Counted from the stretch's first letter, positions 1-12,952 are shown. The stretch: DNA of 64,000 nucleotides from Icerya purchasi (GCA_039619475.1 CM077116.1:168533363-168597362), one strand, 5' to 3'. The notes: generated from the sequence alone by a model not told the origin. Made by a program: numbers and translations.

Positions 1-550
1 TCAATAACAATATTCAGAATGTAATTGTATACTGAAAAGAGCAAAAATGATGTCAAGAAAATCGCGTTACTCGATGTGAACTGAGAAAACTCTACATTTA
101 GTTTTTACAGTTTTATATTTAAATTTAATTTATGCACCGTGTTTAACTTCGTAAAACAATTAGAGCAACATTTAATTCTGATTTCTTTTTTAAAAAAATA
201 TTTTAGTTTTTAAGCATTATGCCGCAGAAAAATGATTTTAGAGATATTTTAATTTTCGGAATCACTACAAAATTCCTTCCATTAATTACCGAGTTTTTAT
301 TTATTGATTTAAGTATTAGATTTCGGTAAAAAAGATTATTTACATTTTCAATTATTTTTACTTGCGGCCGATTGCGATCGAATTCACGATATTCATTACT
401 CAGCTATCACGACATACCAAAAATATAAAAGTAGGTTAAATGAAAACTGAACGAAATTTAACATTAAACTAGTATTATTAATAGCGGAATTTAAATATCG
501 AATAGTTGAAATAATAGTTAGACAATAGTAAAAAATAAGAAAAAACTTAC
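1..550 (-). other. Intron 5 of the importin-alpha gene (partial)
   Basis: AT-rich sequence downstream (minus strand) of the exon ending at 551, whose donor reads GTAAGT. The next exon of the gene would lie left of the window. I see no coding sequence, RNA gene or clear repeat here. Confidence 0.7.
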
Positions 551-3500
551 ATTTACGTCATTATGGTGAATAAGTACTTTTAATGCTGGTAATAATTCTA
601 AAACTGCTCTTTTATCTAATGGCGGATCTTTACTACGACAAAGATTGACGATAACCCAAGTTACATTCCTCAAAAATGTTATTGGTATTTCTGGTTTAAT
701 AAATGCTAACAATCTGGGTACAACGCCTAAACTAATCACGCAGTCACGTAAGTCGGGACCGTCCCCTATTATATTTCCTAAAAGCAAGAAACGTCATTGA
801 ATTAATATCATAAATATAGCTCGCTAGAAAAAAGGAAAAATCTGAATAACCGTTGCTAAGTAGAATAATATTTAATGAACCACGAACGATTACATTAACC
901 TGAACAAATTTTCACATTCAAGATGCAATAAAAATCATTAAAATCGATATTAAAGGTATTAGAAAAATAATATAACACTTAATGAAATTTTGAACAGTCA
1001 GTATCATTAATATTCAAATTTGTGTAATTGTTAAGTAGATTATTACTCAACTAAAACGTAGTTTGTCAAAATTCGTGTATGAAGGCTCATGTGTTAGTGC
1101 TTCTAAATAAATTAAGTGATTTGAAAAAATTAAGTACAGTAGAAATCCCATTATCCGAATTAATTGGAAATCGGGCCTATTCGGATAATCGAAAATTCGG
1201 ATAATTGGATATAGTTCAGGAATGAAGCAAAACAGTGTACATATGTACACAATCATACATTGAAATGAACGGAATTTTATTGATAAAAGTAGAGTAACGT
1301 ATAAGCAACTACATATGTATTGCAAATGAAGTACATAACATGTATATTTCACGCCCCGGGACCTCTCTGCCTCAACCACTAACGCTCCTGCTCTAAAATT
1401 TTATTTTCTTGATTTCGATTCGGACAATTGGGGATTCGGATAATTGGATTTCTACTGTACCGTTAGATTCGTCTCAACTGTCTTAGTGATATGACAAGAC
1501 GTTCTCCATAGAAAACTTCACTAAGAATTTGAATAACAATCACTCAATTTTCAGCAGTTTTTTTATCGCAAAATACTAATACGTATCGTTACATTAGAAT
1601 GTTTATGTTAGTATTTTCTTACTGTAAAAAGTGCCGTAGGACGTTTATTTTTGGATTTAGTTGTTAGTTACTTTGTATTTTTAAACTCATTTTTCGTAAA
1701 ATCCGAGATGATTCTCTCCGGTTTAGTTCATATTACTACGTACAGTGTTATTGTTTAGTTCAATCGCTGTACGAAGAATTATCGATAAATTTATTTTATA
1801 TCTAAATGAAACATTAAAAAATATACAAATTTGTAATTTTTGAGTTTTAAAATACTTCAGATTTAATGTAAGCAATTTTTGTAAATTGTGGCTTCATTTT
1901 TGTGATCGTCTTATTTCATTGCTAGAAAATAGATTTTCCAAATTTGAAATAATCTATGAAATAAGAAGAAAAATTTAACGATTACATATATAAGTAATAA
2001 AAATGTCTAATGGTTCACGATTTTACGTATCACCCTCGCGCAGGGGTCAAGCTAATCTTCTCTGTATCGTTCCATAATAGTAATATATGTATTTTTGGAA
2101 AATAGTTGTAAAAATTTTAATTTAACTGTAAAATGTAAGATACAATTTTAAAATAATTAATGTAATTATTTACTGTTGTTTTTAAAAAACGTTATTATAA
2201 ATTTATGGATAAATTATTTTACATCGAGTGATAAACTTCAAAAACATTTACAAAATTCTTTAGTAACAAAAAATTGTTATTTTAACTGATATTTAAATTA
2301 TAAATTTTAAAACCGTGCGCAGTTTGTGTGTTAATTCTCACACAGTATGAGTAAGACGAAATATGAACGAACTGAAATTTTGACCGAAAATGAACTGGAG
2401 TGATTCATATCTGGGTCTTTAACCAATTTTTGTTTTAAAACATATATAAAAATATCAAAACTTTCTACGGACATTAATACTATTAAGCAGTCGCCAATAA
2501 TTGCTTATGATGAATGCAATAATAATTTCACGCCTAATATTAAATTAAAATTACATTTTAAAACTCATTTTCCGTATGTTAAAAAATAAACAATTAATAT
2601 TCCCGCTATTAAAATGTGAGATATGTTCTTGTTTATACAAATATTTATGATCTCGGATAAATAAAGAACATGCGAGAGAATTAAATTACGCAAAGTCAGC
2701 ATTTTAAAATAAAATTGGTAAGTATAATCAATTTTTTTCATTTGAAGATAGAGCATATTAATCGTTAATTTTTAACTATGAAAAATGAGTTTACAAAAGT
2801 AATTTTAAATTACCGCATTATTTACTACGACTGGTCTACACGATGTCTATACGAAGTTTTATTGTTTTTATATATGTTTTAAAATAAAAATTACACTTCA
2901 TTTTCTTTAAAAATACGACGTAACAAAGAATGCAGCAATATTTCTCATACTAAGCATTAACGGCACGCTACACTTTTCGGCGACGTCATAACTACTGAAA
3001 ATTAAGTGATTTATGACGCAAATTCCCAGCGAAATTATCTTCGGTAAACGTCTTGTAGCGATACATAAAAAAAAACGGGGAAAAAAAAAAACTTACACAC
3101 TAATTGGAATTTTTCTAATGAGAAATTTTTAAAAACAATCTTACTATTTCATCACCTTTAAAATTAAATGTTTTGTTTTCAATATAAATTTCATTTGATA
3201 TTAATAAATTCAGTTAACATAAGATTTTGATTTTACTTCATTTATTTTGATAATTATACCTGGAAGCTGTTGGTGTCGACGTATTTAATGTATATATATC
3301 AATCACATATATTTTGAGGCCAAATTTATTTCAATAAACCGCAGATAGGTTAAATAATCAATACGCACACGATAAAACTAATTTAGGCGAATTCAATTAT
3401 TTAAAAAAACGGAATAATTTTCAAAATTAACTTTCAAACTTAAAAGATTTTCCGAATCAAATTTTTAAAAGCCGGGAAACTTTACAAATAAATGAAATAT

Positions 3501-5930
3501 ACTGATTACTATATCATTATAAACTTACCTAATGCCCAAACAGCTTGTTCGCAAACATTTTGATGGGGCGATACAAGTAATTCAACGAACAGCGGTAGAG
3601 CACCAGCATTGACAACAGCGTGAGTTTGTTCACTTGTACCACTAGCTATGTTCGTTAAAGCCCATGCCGATTCGAATTGTAAAGTTGGACTAAAATCAAA
3701 AATGTACGAAAATATAATACATATGCAACAGAAACGAAAATTAAGTTTAAAACTTTAAAATGGTGAATTCTTACTTTTCATAGTTACTTAAACACTCTAC
3801 TAATACCGGTAAAATACCGCTTGCAATGAGTGCATCAATCGGTGGATTTCTATCGGAAGATAAAATTTTTCGGGCCGACTGCACTGCATATAACTGCATA
3901 TGAGGTACAGAACTCGAAGCATCTCTTACAAGTAGTTCCAAATCAGAATTTGTCAAAGCTTTATCAAGCTCTTCTTCATCTGAAATGTTTCATTAATTTA
4001 AAACACGTGTAAAATCATTTAAAATAGTGAAAATATGGAAGACGTAAAAATTTAATTCGCATTAATATTTCATGATTTTAATGTTAAACGAGGAAAAAAT
4101 ATTAAATCGAGCAGAAAGGAAAACTGAAGATTATTCGATTTATTAGACATGATGAAATAAATAATTCATTAAGAAAACTTTGCTTAATTAGTGTAGTGTA
4201 TATAAGAATATTGACAGATAAGTTGATATTTGTTATAGTATTCATTCAATGCAAAAAATAAATAAATAAATAAATATAAAACTAAAGATAATAACTGTAG
4301 ATTGATAAGAACTTAATAATTTAAAAGGATTAAGTGTTTAACTAACACCACTGGAAACCTAGTTTCAACATGTTGGTGAGAGAAGAATTCACGACTATTA
4401 AACTGAAATTATTTTCCATTTCTTACGTTTTGTTTCATTAGCTTAAACTTCTTTTCGCACTCATTTTTGGCATTACAATTCAACAGTTATATAATTTCCT
4501 ATCATAAATCGTAAAGTTGTATTTTTTAATATAAAAGCAGCTAACATCAAATACGATTCTAATATTTAGAACAATATATTTTTATTTCTGTTAGTTTCAA
4601 TATTACGAATATTTCGAATTAATAATTTAATTTTTTTTAGTTTTTAATAACAACTGTATCATTATTTCATTTAAAGTATTAGACGTTATTAATCATTTTA
4701 AACTACTGATAAAAAAAATTAATTTTTGAACAACTTAATTTAAAATTATTTCTCTCCTACTAAACGTTAAGTATTATAATAGTCGGGGTCCTATAACATT
4801 TTTTTGAACAACATTGACAAGTAAAATGTTCATATTAGTTGTTTTTGTAATATTTATAACATTCTTAATTTGATAGAATTCTCTTCAGATACTGCTATTC
4901 ATTTAGTAATGTATACAATTTTATAATTTCACATATCTATGAAGTTGTTATGAAGTAAAAAAAGAAAAAGAAAACAATATATTATCCACGTACATTAAAT
5001 ATTTCAAATTTCAAAATTAAAATTTAAGTTTTTTTATTTTAATAATAAATTTCTTTGGGTGAGCCGTTTATATAGGCATAAAATTTAGGTTTAAAAACAG
5101 GTATCTCATTATTAGATTAACGTTTGCAAATAAAAGAAACTTGTTCGCTAAGGGGGAATACCCACTCACACGAAATCATTTCCCACTAAACTATAATGTG
5201 CCTATATAGTTATCGTAATCGAGGCTTACATTTTAATTGTTTACTCCGTTTATTTAAAAAAAATAAGTTTTGCTGTAAAAGCATAGTAAAATTTAATTCG
5301 TAATTTAGTAAGGCTTCCGATTACGTAATTAGTTTATTTTACTTAATTTTATCATTCTCACCAATTTATACGAAACCACCGTGGTTCGCCTACAATCGTT
5401 CATCCAAAAAATTCATTTATCATAATTTTCATGTAAAACGAATTTTTTAAAATGAAATTATTTTTAAAATTCAGATTTGATTTCAATTTAAAACGGATCA
5501 TTATCTGGTGGAACATGGTAGTGCAAGTGTTATGTTTGAACCTTGATAATAATAACCCTTTTAAATACGTTCATTTGCAATATTGGAATTATTTTATTGT
5601 AATAAAGTTACTGCATACCGGCAGAATCGGGTATTGGAACATTTCTCCGTTTAGATAAAGCTTCATCTCGTTTATTTTTTCTTAATTCAACGGTCACATC
5701 ATTTCGTCGCCTTCGCATTTCCTAGAATATAATATTTTAAATAAATTAAACGCATATACATTACATTGTTTCAAGATCATTACGGAATAAATTCCGCTAC
5801 TGTTTAAAAATACATACGCTTTAAAATTGTAAATATACACACATTGTCGTAAAACCAAACTTACTTCTTCGTCTTTCCCTTTATTTTTGAAAACTGCCAA
5901 ACGACTTCTACTCTGAGATTCTGAAGCCAT
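551..5930 (-). CDS. Kap-alpha3: Importin subunit alpha-3/4 (karyopherin alpha), 5' five exons, 3' truncated by window edge
   Basis: Adaptor that binds classical nuclear localisation signals in the cytoplasm and, with importin beta, carries cargo into the nucleus. Five phase-consistent minus-strand exons give 254 residues: 5930-5865, 5721-5619, 3979-3775, 3689-3529 and 777-551. Donors read GTAAGT or close variants and acceptors end in AG. The start ([10 protein letters not shown]) opens directly into the importin-beta-binding domain, which shows FKNKGKD followed by [17 protein letters not shown]. Armadillo repeats follow with family signatures such as [44 protein letters not shown] and [14 protein letters not shown]. 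From memory these match insect Kap-alpha3 and vertebrate KPNA3/KPNA4 better than alpha-1 or alpha-2 types. The last seen residues (VLIHHNDVN) sit about halfway through the usual ~520-residue protein. The gene is divergent from the SR-rich gene at 6622. The 2.75-kb fourth intron contains a MITE and a U6-derived copy. Confidence 0.95.
1137..1457. mobile_element. pogo/Tigger-type MITE in importin-alpha intron 4
   Basis: The ends are inverted copies: CAGTAGAAATCCCATTATCC on the left and, reverse-complemented, CAGTAGAAATCCAATTATCC on the right. Both ends are flanked by TA, the pogo/Tc1-type target duplication. Internal repeats of the ATTCGGATAAT type lie just inside both ends. At 321 bp it is too short for a transposase and none is seen, so it is non-autonomous. 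The termini resemble the end of the Tigger remnant at 62.9 kb (shared ATTATCCG core), suggesting a related family. Confidence 0.8.
1999..2097 (-). pseudogene. U6 spliceosomal snRNA-derived sequence (decayed copy)
   Basis: Reading the minus strand, the block GGAACGATACAGAGAAGATT continues through AGC and then CCCCTGCGC, which is the ACAGAGA box, U4-pairing segment and AGC triad of U6. It is followed by a degraded internal stem-loop region, AAAATCGTGAA, and a short T run. The stretch after AGC differs from consensus (AGCTTGACCCC where U6 has AGCATGGCCCC). The 3' GCGTTCC is changed and the 5' stem-loop is barely recognisable. It lies inside an intron in the sense direction of the importin gene. 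The substitutions favour a retro-pseudogene over a working U6 gene. No upstream PSE or TATA arrangement was established. Confidence 0.75.
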
Positions 5931-6621
5931 TATTTATATTTTGCTTCTGAAGATCAAACAGTCGTAAACGTTACAAATTTTCCGTCAATTTCGGTTAAAC
6001 GACAGTTAAAAGCAAATCAATTTCTAATTTTAAAAATATTTTAACAGGGCTTTGTGGTAAATAGTCAGCCTGTAAAACACATAGACTTCAGTACTTCCTA
6101 TAGATTATTAGATTACATTTTTTTCCTTTAATTCTCCAGGGAAACGTTATTACGTTTTAAAAATATTTTTATATTGCATATTTTTCTATTTGTTTTTCGA
6201 CGCATAATTGAAATTATTGAAATATATCGAATTAAAAAAAATATATATATTCTACAACTTCCGCGCATTTTTTAGTAAAATGTTATAATTTATTAAAATA
6301 AAATTTAATAAAAACAAATGTATCAATAGTATTTTATAGCATTTTTCATCCTTCCAAAAAAAAAAAAAAAAAAATCAAACTCGAAAAATAAATCGCAGTA
6401 TAAACTACGTTTAATGGAATGTACACAAATACAATTGAGTGTTGTTGAGTTTAAAAATAATTCGTGGAAATAACAAATTTAATATTTTTGTAACATTTTG
6501 ATTGAGAATTATGCAAATATTTCAATTTGTCGATCGTAACAGACAAAATAGTCTGTAACCAAGTGAGTGCATTAAGTAAATTGCTTAAGAAATGTATTAA
6601 AAATCCAACTGTAGGTATCAA
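5931..6621. promoter_or_regulatory. Shared spacer between two divergent genes (likely bidirectional promoter)
   Basis: The importin-alpha start codon (5930, minus) and the SR-rich protein start codon (6622, plus) are about 690 bp apart and face away from each other, so both 5' UTRs and promoters must lie here unless undetected 5' UTR exons exist. The interval is AT-rich with an A run near 6356-6376. No TATA box placed convincingly for either start was identified. Confidence 0.5.
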
Positions 6622-9600
6622 ATGGGTAAGTATCAGATTGAGTCTGATAATGAATCAAAAAAAAGACGACGCGATAGGTAAGTTATCGATGGAATGTTGC
6701 TCAGCTTCTACTCTACCATGTTATTTCAATTTATAAATATTTAACCATTATACATAATTCGCTTGCATTCGGTAGTTATCGAAAAATGAGTTTTCTCATA
6801 TACGTGAAAGTGCAAAAACGTTGAAAAATTTAAATTTAAAAATCCTTCGTAATTTTACATTCGAATCGTTTTTTACCAAACTGATAAAGTACTTTGGGAA
6901 CAGTACAATTATACATCTCACATTCAATGATGTAAATTTTTAATTGTGAAGGTCTGAGTCACGTTCAACACCAGAAAGCTATAAGTTATACAAGCAAAGG
7001 AGATGTGAACGCTCAAACAGTCGAAGCAAAAGGTATATACATTTTTACGTTATTTATCTACAAACACTAAAGTAGAATAAGAGTGGAAAGCTTAATCAAT
7101 TATACGTATCGTAGATTTGTATCAATTGTATTGAAGTGTTTGTCAAGCATAACAGTAAAATAAAATGTTTTATTGTCATTTATCATGTGGTCGTTAAAAT
7201 TTTATACAACTAAATAGTCGTCATTTATATATTATGCCATGCGAGAGAGTACAAAATATAAGCATTCATTTTATCGACGGTAAAAATAATAAAACCATAA
7301 ATATACATATTTTTAGTAGCAAATATAAACATATTTAGAATACTTATTCAAAAATCATCATTTATGTTGCTGAAGATTTTATAACTTGTTAATTTTATAT
7401 TATTATGTAGTTTCGTAGTTTAAAAATTTGTTCTTTTTCTTTAAACTAGAAAATAGTTTTAATATTACATGTAGGAAAGTAACGAATTTCGAGTATTTCA
7501 TTAGAATAAAAAAAAATTAGAAAATTTCAAGCGCAAACTGTTATAAAGAACGAATATAGTATTTTTAAATAATGTAAAGAATAAAAATATGTATAGAATT
7601 TAAGATGAATTTTATCGTTTAAATTATTTTAAAACTGCGTAAAATTGAATTAATTTTTTCTATAAGTAATGCGTTTTTCCATGTGTTTACATAGTAATGT
7701 TTATACTAAGTAGCTACAAGTGTTCTGAAATTTTTATTTTTGGACCGTAATTTTTAATAAGTGCGGATAATAGAATTTTAAAAGATATATTCATATTTAA
7801 AAGTTGCTCAACGAATCAAAGTTTTTTTTTACTTATGACAGATTTTATCATATTAAAAACAAGTTTTCTATAATTACTGAAATTATTTTTGGATCACTGG
7901 ACGATAATTTACTTTTGTTTTCTTTGAACGATATAAATCAGCATCGTATACGAGTTTATATGATAAAAAAAGTATATAAAGTAAAAGTGTTTCGTATTTA
8001 CTTAAGATTATTTTTCGTTGCTTCTTTCTTTGTCTCTTTCGTTAGTTAAATTAACGGTTATCTACTTTTATTTTTAACGATAAATTAAATAAATTGTAAC
8101 ATCAAAGTTATTGTTCGTTTGGATATAGTATTTTTCAGTTTAATATTATGAAGATTGACTTAATTTCTTTATGTATATATATGTGTGTGTGCGCGCGCGC
8201 GCCTATGTTGTTTAATTCCACGATTTATTCAACTTGACATCCATATCTTTAATTATTGGATTTAGTGCTCGGATTGATAAATTTCAAACTAATTTTAAAA
8301 AAATTAGAAAGTTTCATTAACTTGTTTTTTTAGATTTTCTCTGCTGAAACAAACTATTTAATTGAGTTGAATGGTTGCGGTATTGACAGTATTTTTCCCA
8401 TACTTCAAGAAAATAAACAAGTTCCTTATATAACATAAATAAAATTACTCTTTGCCATTTTCATGAAACAAACGTATGTATATGCGCATATTTGAAAGAT
8501 ATAACGCAATTTCTAATAGAATTTTGGGAATGTTTTTTCGATAATATTAATAATTATAGTTTTAAAGACAAAAAAAAGGTACAAGGAATAACTGAATTCG
8601 CATTTAAATCATAGCAGTAGTTTTTGAAATATTATCATCGCCGATTTGAAAAACATTAATTTTTAAAATAGTATCTCAACGTAGAAATTGAAATACGAAC
8701 AAATCTTTTTGTTGCACCTATACACGTAGTCATCTATGGTCTGAACCACGTAAGTGATCTTGCTTCTATGTTGTAGCTTTCGAGTAATTCATTTTTACAG
8801 CGTTTTTAACGATTTATCTTTTTCGGTGTGGTGATCCGTAGCCCTCAGCTGATCTGCGCCACGTATTTTTTTTTTTTTTAAACAACCAACGATTTGTCCT
8901 ACACCATTAGCAACTTTTATTATTTTCATGGGTAATATTGTCCTTTCATTAAACACGCGTTTAGCTATATTGACAGCAGTTTATCGTCATTATGTATTTG
9001 TATTTATGAGCACTTTTATAAATCAAACCTTTAATTAACATTTCATTTTAAGCGTTCTAATCAACGATCTTTGGAAAGATTTTCGTATTTAGAGCTCCAT
9101 GCATATTAAAATTTCAAGGGAAAGACGTTTGCCAAAGACAGAACGAATCGTGGTACCTGGGAATCTATTTTATTCAAGCATTTGCTTTAATTTATTTTAA
9201 AATAAAATAGAGTTGGCCCATGTAACACTTTTTTTATATATTCCACGGAATCATTTTTACAACTGTAAAGTCGAAATCGGTTAATAATTTATTAATTTTT
9301 CTTTCTTTTTTTTTTTTTTGTCGGCTTTTCGCAATGCTTTTATTACTTTTAATACATTTAACGATTTAGCTCTTGTTCATTTTTAAATATGCTTCTTTTA
9401 TTTAAAATAATATTCATACTGTTCACATTTTTTTGATTGTAATCATTGCACTTAATAGTATTAAAATTAATCTAAATTCTGCTTTCCGGTTAGTGGATTA
9501 GAAAGGTTAATTATTGGCAATCCTGTCAATTTTTGAGAATTTTACATTGAAATTTTCATATGATAACAGTAAACACTTAAAATATACCGTTATTGTATAT

Positions 9601-12600
9601 ATGCATTGTATTATTTTTCAAAATTCTTTTGCTTACTTCGATTCTAGATGGAAAGGAATAGAGAAAAACCTTTCCCCATCAATTTGTCTATGAAGATCCT
9701 TTCGAAACACTCTAATTCTCTGCGAACGTTTTGTAACCTCTCCCTGGTATAAGAGAAACCAGTTGAATATCACGGTCTATTTGAGAGAGAAAAACTCATA
9801 TTACATTGTCATGTATTTTTATGTAAACGAAATATATACATTTGTTTTTGTAGATACGGTACGCATTCGAATCGTAAGACAGAAGTGAAAGCTTATTCGA
9901 AATCCCCCAGTTCAAGACGGAGAAATAGTTCGCGGCATAGGAGGAAAAGCAAATCTAGATCAAAAGAACGGTTATCTTCCAAATCCCACAGATCTCGTGC
10001 AAGGTCGACATCTAGAGGTAGATCGATATCACCTAAAAGAGAAAAACCGAGGACAGCCGGAAAATCTCGCAAAAGTTATAGATCTAGGTCAACATCGTCT
10101 AAAGATTCGAAATCAGTACGTTATAAAAGTTCTAAGAATTCTAGAAATAGTTCATTGTCCACCTCTCGATCGAGTAGTAGATCGAGTTCTCCGCGTCGAT
10201 CGAAAAGATCAAGATCCAGATCCAGATCGAGAAAGAAGAAGACGACCGGTGCAGTTAGTAAAACGCAGAAAAATCGCAATGCAACTAGTTCACTCGCGGA
10301 AGAAGCTAATTCGTCATCAGACTTTACAACAGATTCGGATTCTTTAAAACATTCCACAAATGCAGTAACAGCTAGACACGCTACAGCGGGATCGGAAAAT
10401 TTAACTGTTTCGAACAATGAATGTTCCGGAAAGGGAGAAAATTATAGACCAGGAAAGTTTTCTGATAAACTTCCCGCCGTTAGCTGTGCAGGTACGGTTG
10501 AATTTAATCTGTATAGTTATCACTCCGATTTTGTTTTTTAATTTAAAACTGATACACGTCACTTTGTTTAAATGCAGGTGTTACAAATGAATCTAACAGA
10601 ATAAGTAGTGTAAAAAACCCGGATCTCGAAAACGTACCTAAGAATAAAAGCAATGTATCGGTGTCGGAACCTATTAACTCACCAAACAGTTCATCATCTA
10701 GTACTATTGAAAATAATACCGTGTTCAGCGACAAAGTAATTTCCATTCAATACTAATGTTCGCGGCGCATATATATATAATATACCGGATATGTATTCGC
10801 GCAATTAAAAATAAAACAAAAAAAAATGGAATTAAATTTGTAATGACTTAGTGTAATTTATAAGTTGAACGGTTTTTGATGTAAAACATTTAATGGCTTG
10901 ACTTGAAACGACTGTCTGCGTATCGGCATGGAATAACGGGATAACGCCGAGCGTTAGCTTATACAGTGAAACTTCTGAATAACGGACGACCAAAAAATTT
11001 ATTAAGAAGTATCCGCTAATGGGAAATAATAATGTATGTACAGTTTACTGAAATGTACATTATTGTGTATTGTAACGTATTTAACAAGAATATAAGAGAT
11101 AGTACGTAATATAAAAAAATACAGTACATATTTACTTAAGACATACATGCGTTTGAAATATTAAAAAAAAAAAAATGTTCATATAATATAAAAATATGTA
11201 TGTATGTACAGTACTACTACAGTACTTACTTATGTTTGTATTCCAGGATTAGCTGATAAACAAGTTAGGCAATAGAGTATAAATCAATTTTTGTTTTTAA
11301 GAACGCAAGATAATCTATAATTTTAATCACTTATGTTCAAAATATTTTTTTTGTTAAACACACATTATAAATCCTAGCATATCGAACATATTTCAGTTTT
11401 GTATGAAAAAAAAATCGGTAATTTCACTTTGTTTGTTTGTTTGATTTAAAACCCGCGATTTGACATTGCAGTTCGAATATCATTTTTAAACCTTCAGCAC
11501 CGGAGCTTTACGAATGAAATACGATTTTTTTAGTTTTCCAATTAACGAGTCAACATTATTTAAAGTTTCACGGTCAACTTCAGTAGTTGTGTTTTCTTCG
11601 CCATCATAAACATTATTGTCATCACAGTCTACTTCATCATGCATCGTCGGATGGATTTTGTTGTTGCATGAATTCAGCTGCTAATTCATTGATGTCGGTA
11701 CATGGATCTTCCACATGCAATCCCTCGTCTATTAAACAATAATCTGCGGCATTAGTTGAAATTTTTTTTAACAAACTTTGTCCATTTAACAGAAATCGAA
11801 TTTCCAAAATCCTACTTATTAAAGTGTCCGCGTCTGTAATTGGAAAATATTTTTATATTGTGTCTCATGGGAAAATGCTGGGGATTTTAAAACTGTCCGC
11901 TATTTAGAAGTGTCTGTTAGTAGAAGTTTCACTGTATTTATTTTTACCATAGTAATTATTTTATTTAAATTTATTACTCCATTTAAAATATTTACTATAA
12001 TAAACATTTTATTTAAATTTATAGTTACCGTGGTAATGATTTTATTGAAAATATTTCGTGCCGTGACAGCAAAACTATCGTACTTTTAGCACTTATTAAA
12101 AAGTAAATAATTTGCTTATTTAAATTATTTGGAGTTTAGCTAGATCAGAGGATGTTGACGAGGAAACACTGTCAAGTTTCTAAAATTTTGGACGACCAGA
12201 GGCATTTAAACCGACCGCATACGCTTTAATAATAATTTATGCTACGGTGTAAACAATAATAAATTTATTTATCATTGTTAATTAAAAATAGAAAAAGACT
12301 TATAGTTATGCTTTACAAAACGAATTTAAATATTATATCAATTCCCTAATATAAAGAAACCCGTTATAACAGATGATAATTTGTAATAATATTTATGATT
12401 TAAGGAAATACTTGTTCTTATTTTTTTTCGTAGCACGAGAACTGAATAAATACAGTATGCATAAATTAATTTTTTTAACAAAATTTAAAATATTTATTTC
12501 ATTCCATATTCACTTTTGTCAATAATAACCCCGAATTCGATGTTTCACATCTGCCAAGCGTTCCGGGCGGCTGTTGTTTTTTTTCAGTTATTTTATGTGA

Positions 12601-12772
12601 AAACGGATTTCAAAAATTACAAAAATATCCCCATTCTTGGTAATGGTATAATTTTTTTTTCTTTTTTCAGATTGTTATGGAAAATGAAGATTTAAAATTA
12701 AAAGCGTGGATCGAACATCTTTACGTTACAAGACAACGGTTTTTAATTGGCTTACAAAAAAGTAATCGTTAA
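6622..12772 (+). CDS. Arg/Ser-rich nuclear protein, RSRC1/SRrp53-like, complete
   Basis: Five exons join in phase to a 344-residue protein: 6622-6677, 6952-7032, 9854-10491, 10578-10735 and 12671-12772 (TAA). Donors are GTAAGT, GTATAT, GTACGG and a weaker GTAATT. The N-terminus (MGKYQIESDNESKKRRRDR) is acidic then basic. A long RS domain follows with many SR/RS dipeptides, then a Ser/Asn/Thr-rich low-complexity linker. The last exon encodes a conserved-looking tail, DLKLKAWIEHLYVTRQRFL, ending GLQKSNR. RS domains mark splicing factors of nuclear speckles. The MG-start with acidic then basic residues, and the C-terminal W...L...RQ..L.G pattern, recall RSRC1 (SRrp53), but that is from memory and the middle is unalignable by eye. 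Retention of the last intron would stop at 10756 and remove the tail. The gene is divergent from importin-alpha. Confidence 0.8.
8175..8203. repeat. (TA)(TG)(CG) compound dinucleotide microsatellite
   Basis: A run of TA, then TG, then GC/CG dinucleotides within intron 2 of the SR-rich gene. Alternating purine-pyrimidine of this kind is a classic Z-DNA-prone tract; whether it forms one is inference. Confidence 0.85.
10964..11934 (-). mobile_element. pogo/Tigger-type DNA transposon remnant in last intron of the SR-rich gene
   Basis: The termini read CAGTGAAACTTCTgaataACgGAC and, from the other side, CAGTGAAACTTCTactaACaGAC, each followed outward by TA, the expected target duplication. At 971 bp it is shorter than an autonomous Tigger (about 2-2.5 kb). 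Between about 11770 and 11480 the minus strand still reads like a Tigger/jerky transposase C-terminus: IDEGLHVEDPCTDINELAAE, then FMQQQNPSD, with a frameshift near 11640. The upstream DDE core is absent, so this is an internally deleted, non-autonomous copy. It lies just downstream of the weak GTAATT donor. Confidence 0.8.
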
Positions 12773-12946
12773 ATTACATACGAATATGCAATAATTTTTT
12801 ATTGATTTATTGTTACAGTTGAAATAATGACATCGTAAAACGGAAAAGAGGGTTTATTGTGCAGAGCAGTGTAATTAAATAATGCATTAATCCGCATGAT
12901 AATAAGGAAGTTATAAGCCAAATTTCGTGGAGGTGTAACCTCTATA

Positions 12947-12952
12947 AATAAA
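12947..12952 (+). terminator. AATAAA polyadenylation signal for the SR-rich gene
   Basis: First AATAAA after the TAA at 12770-12772 in an AT-rich 3' region, giving a 3' UTR of roughly 200 bp. Chosen by position and motif only. Confidence 0.5.
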
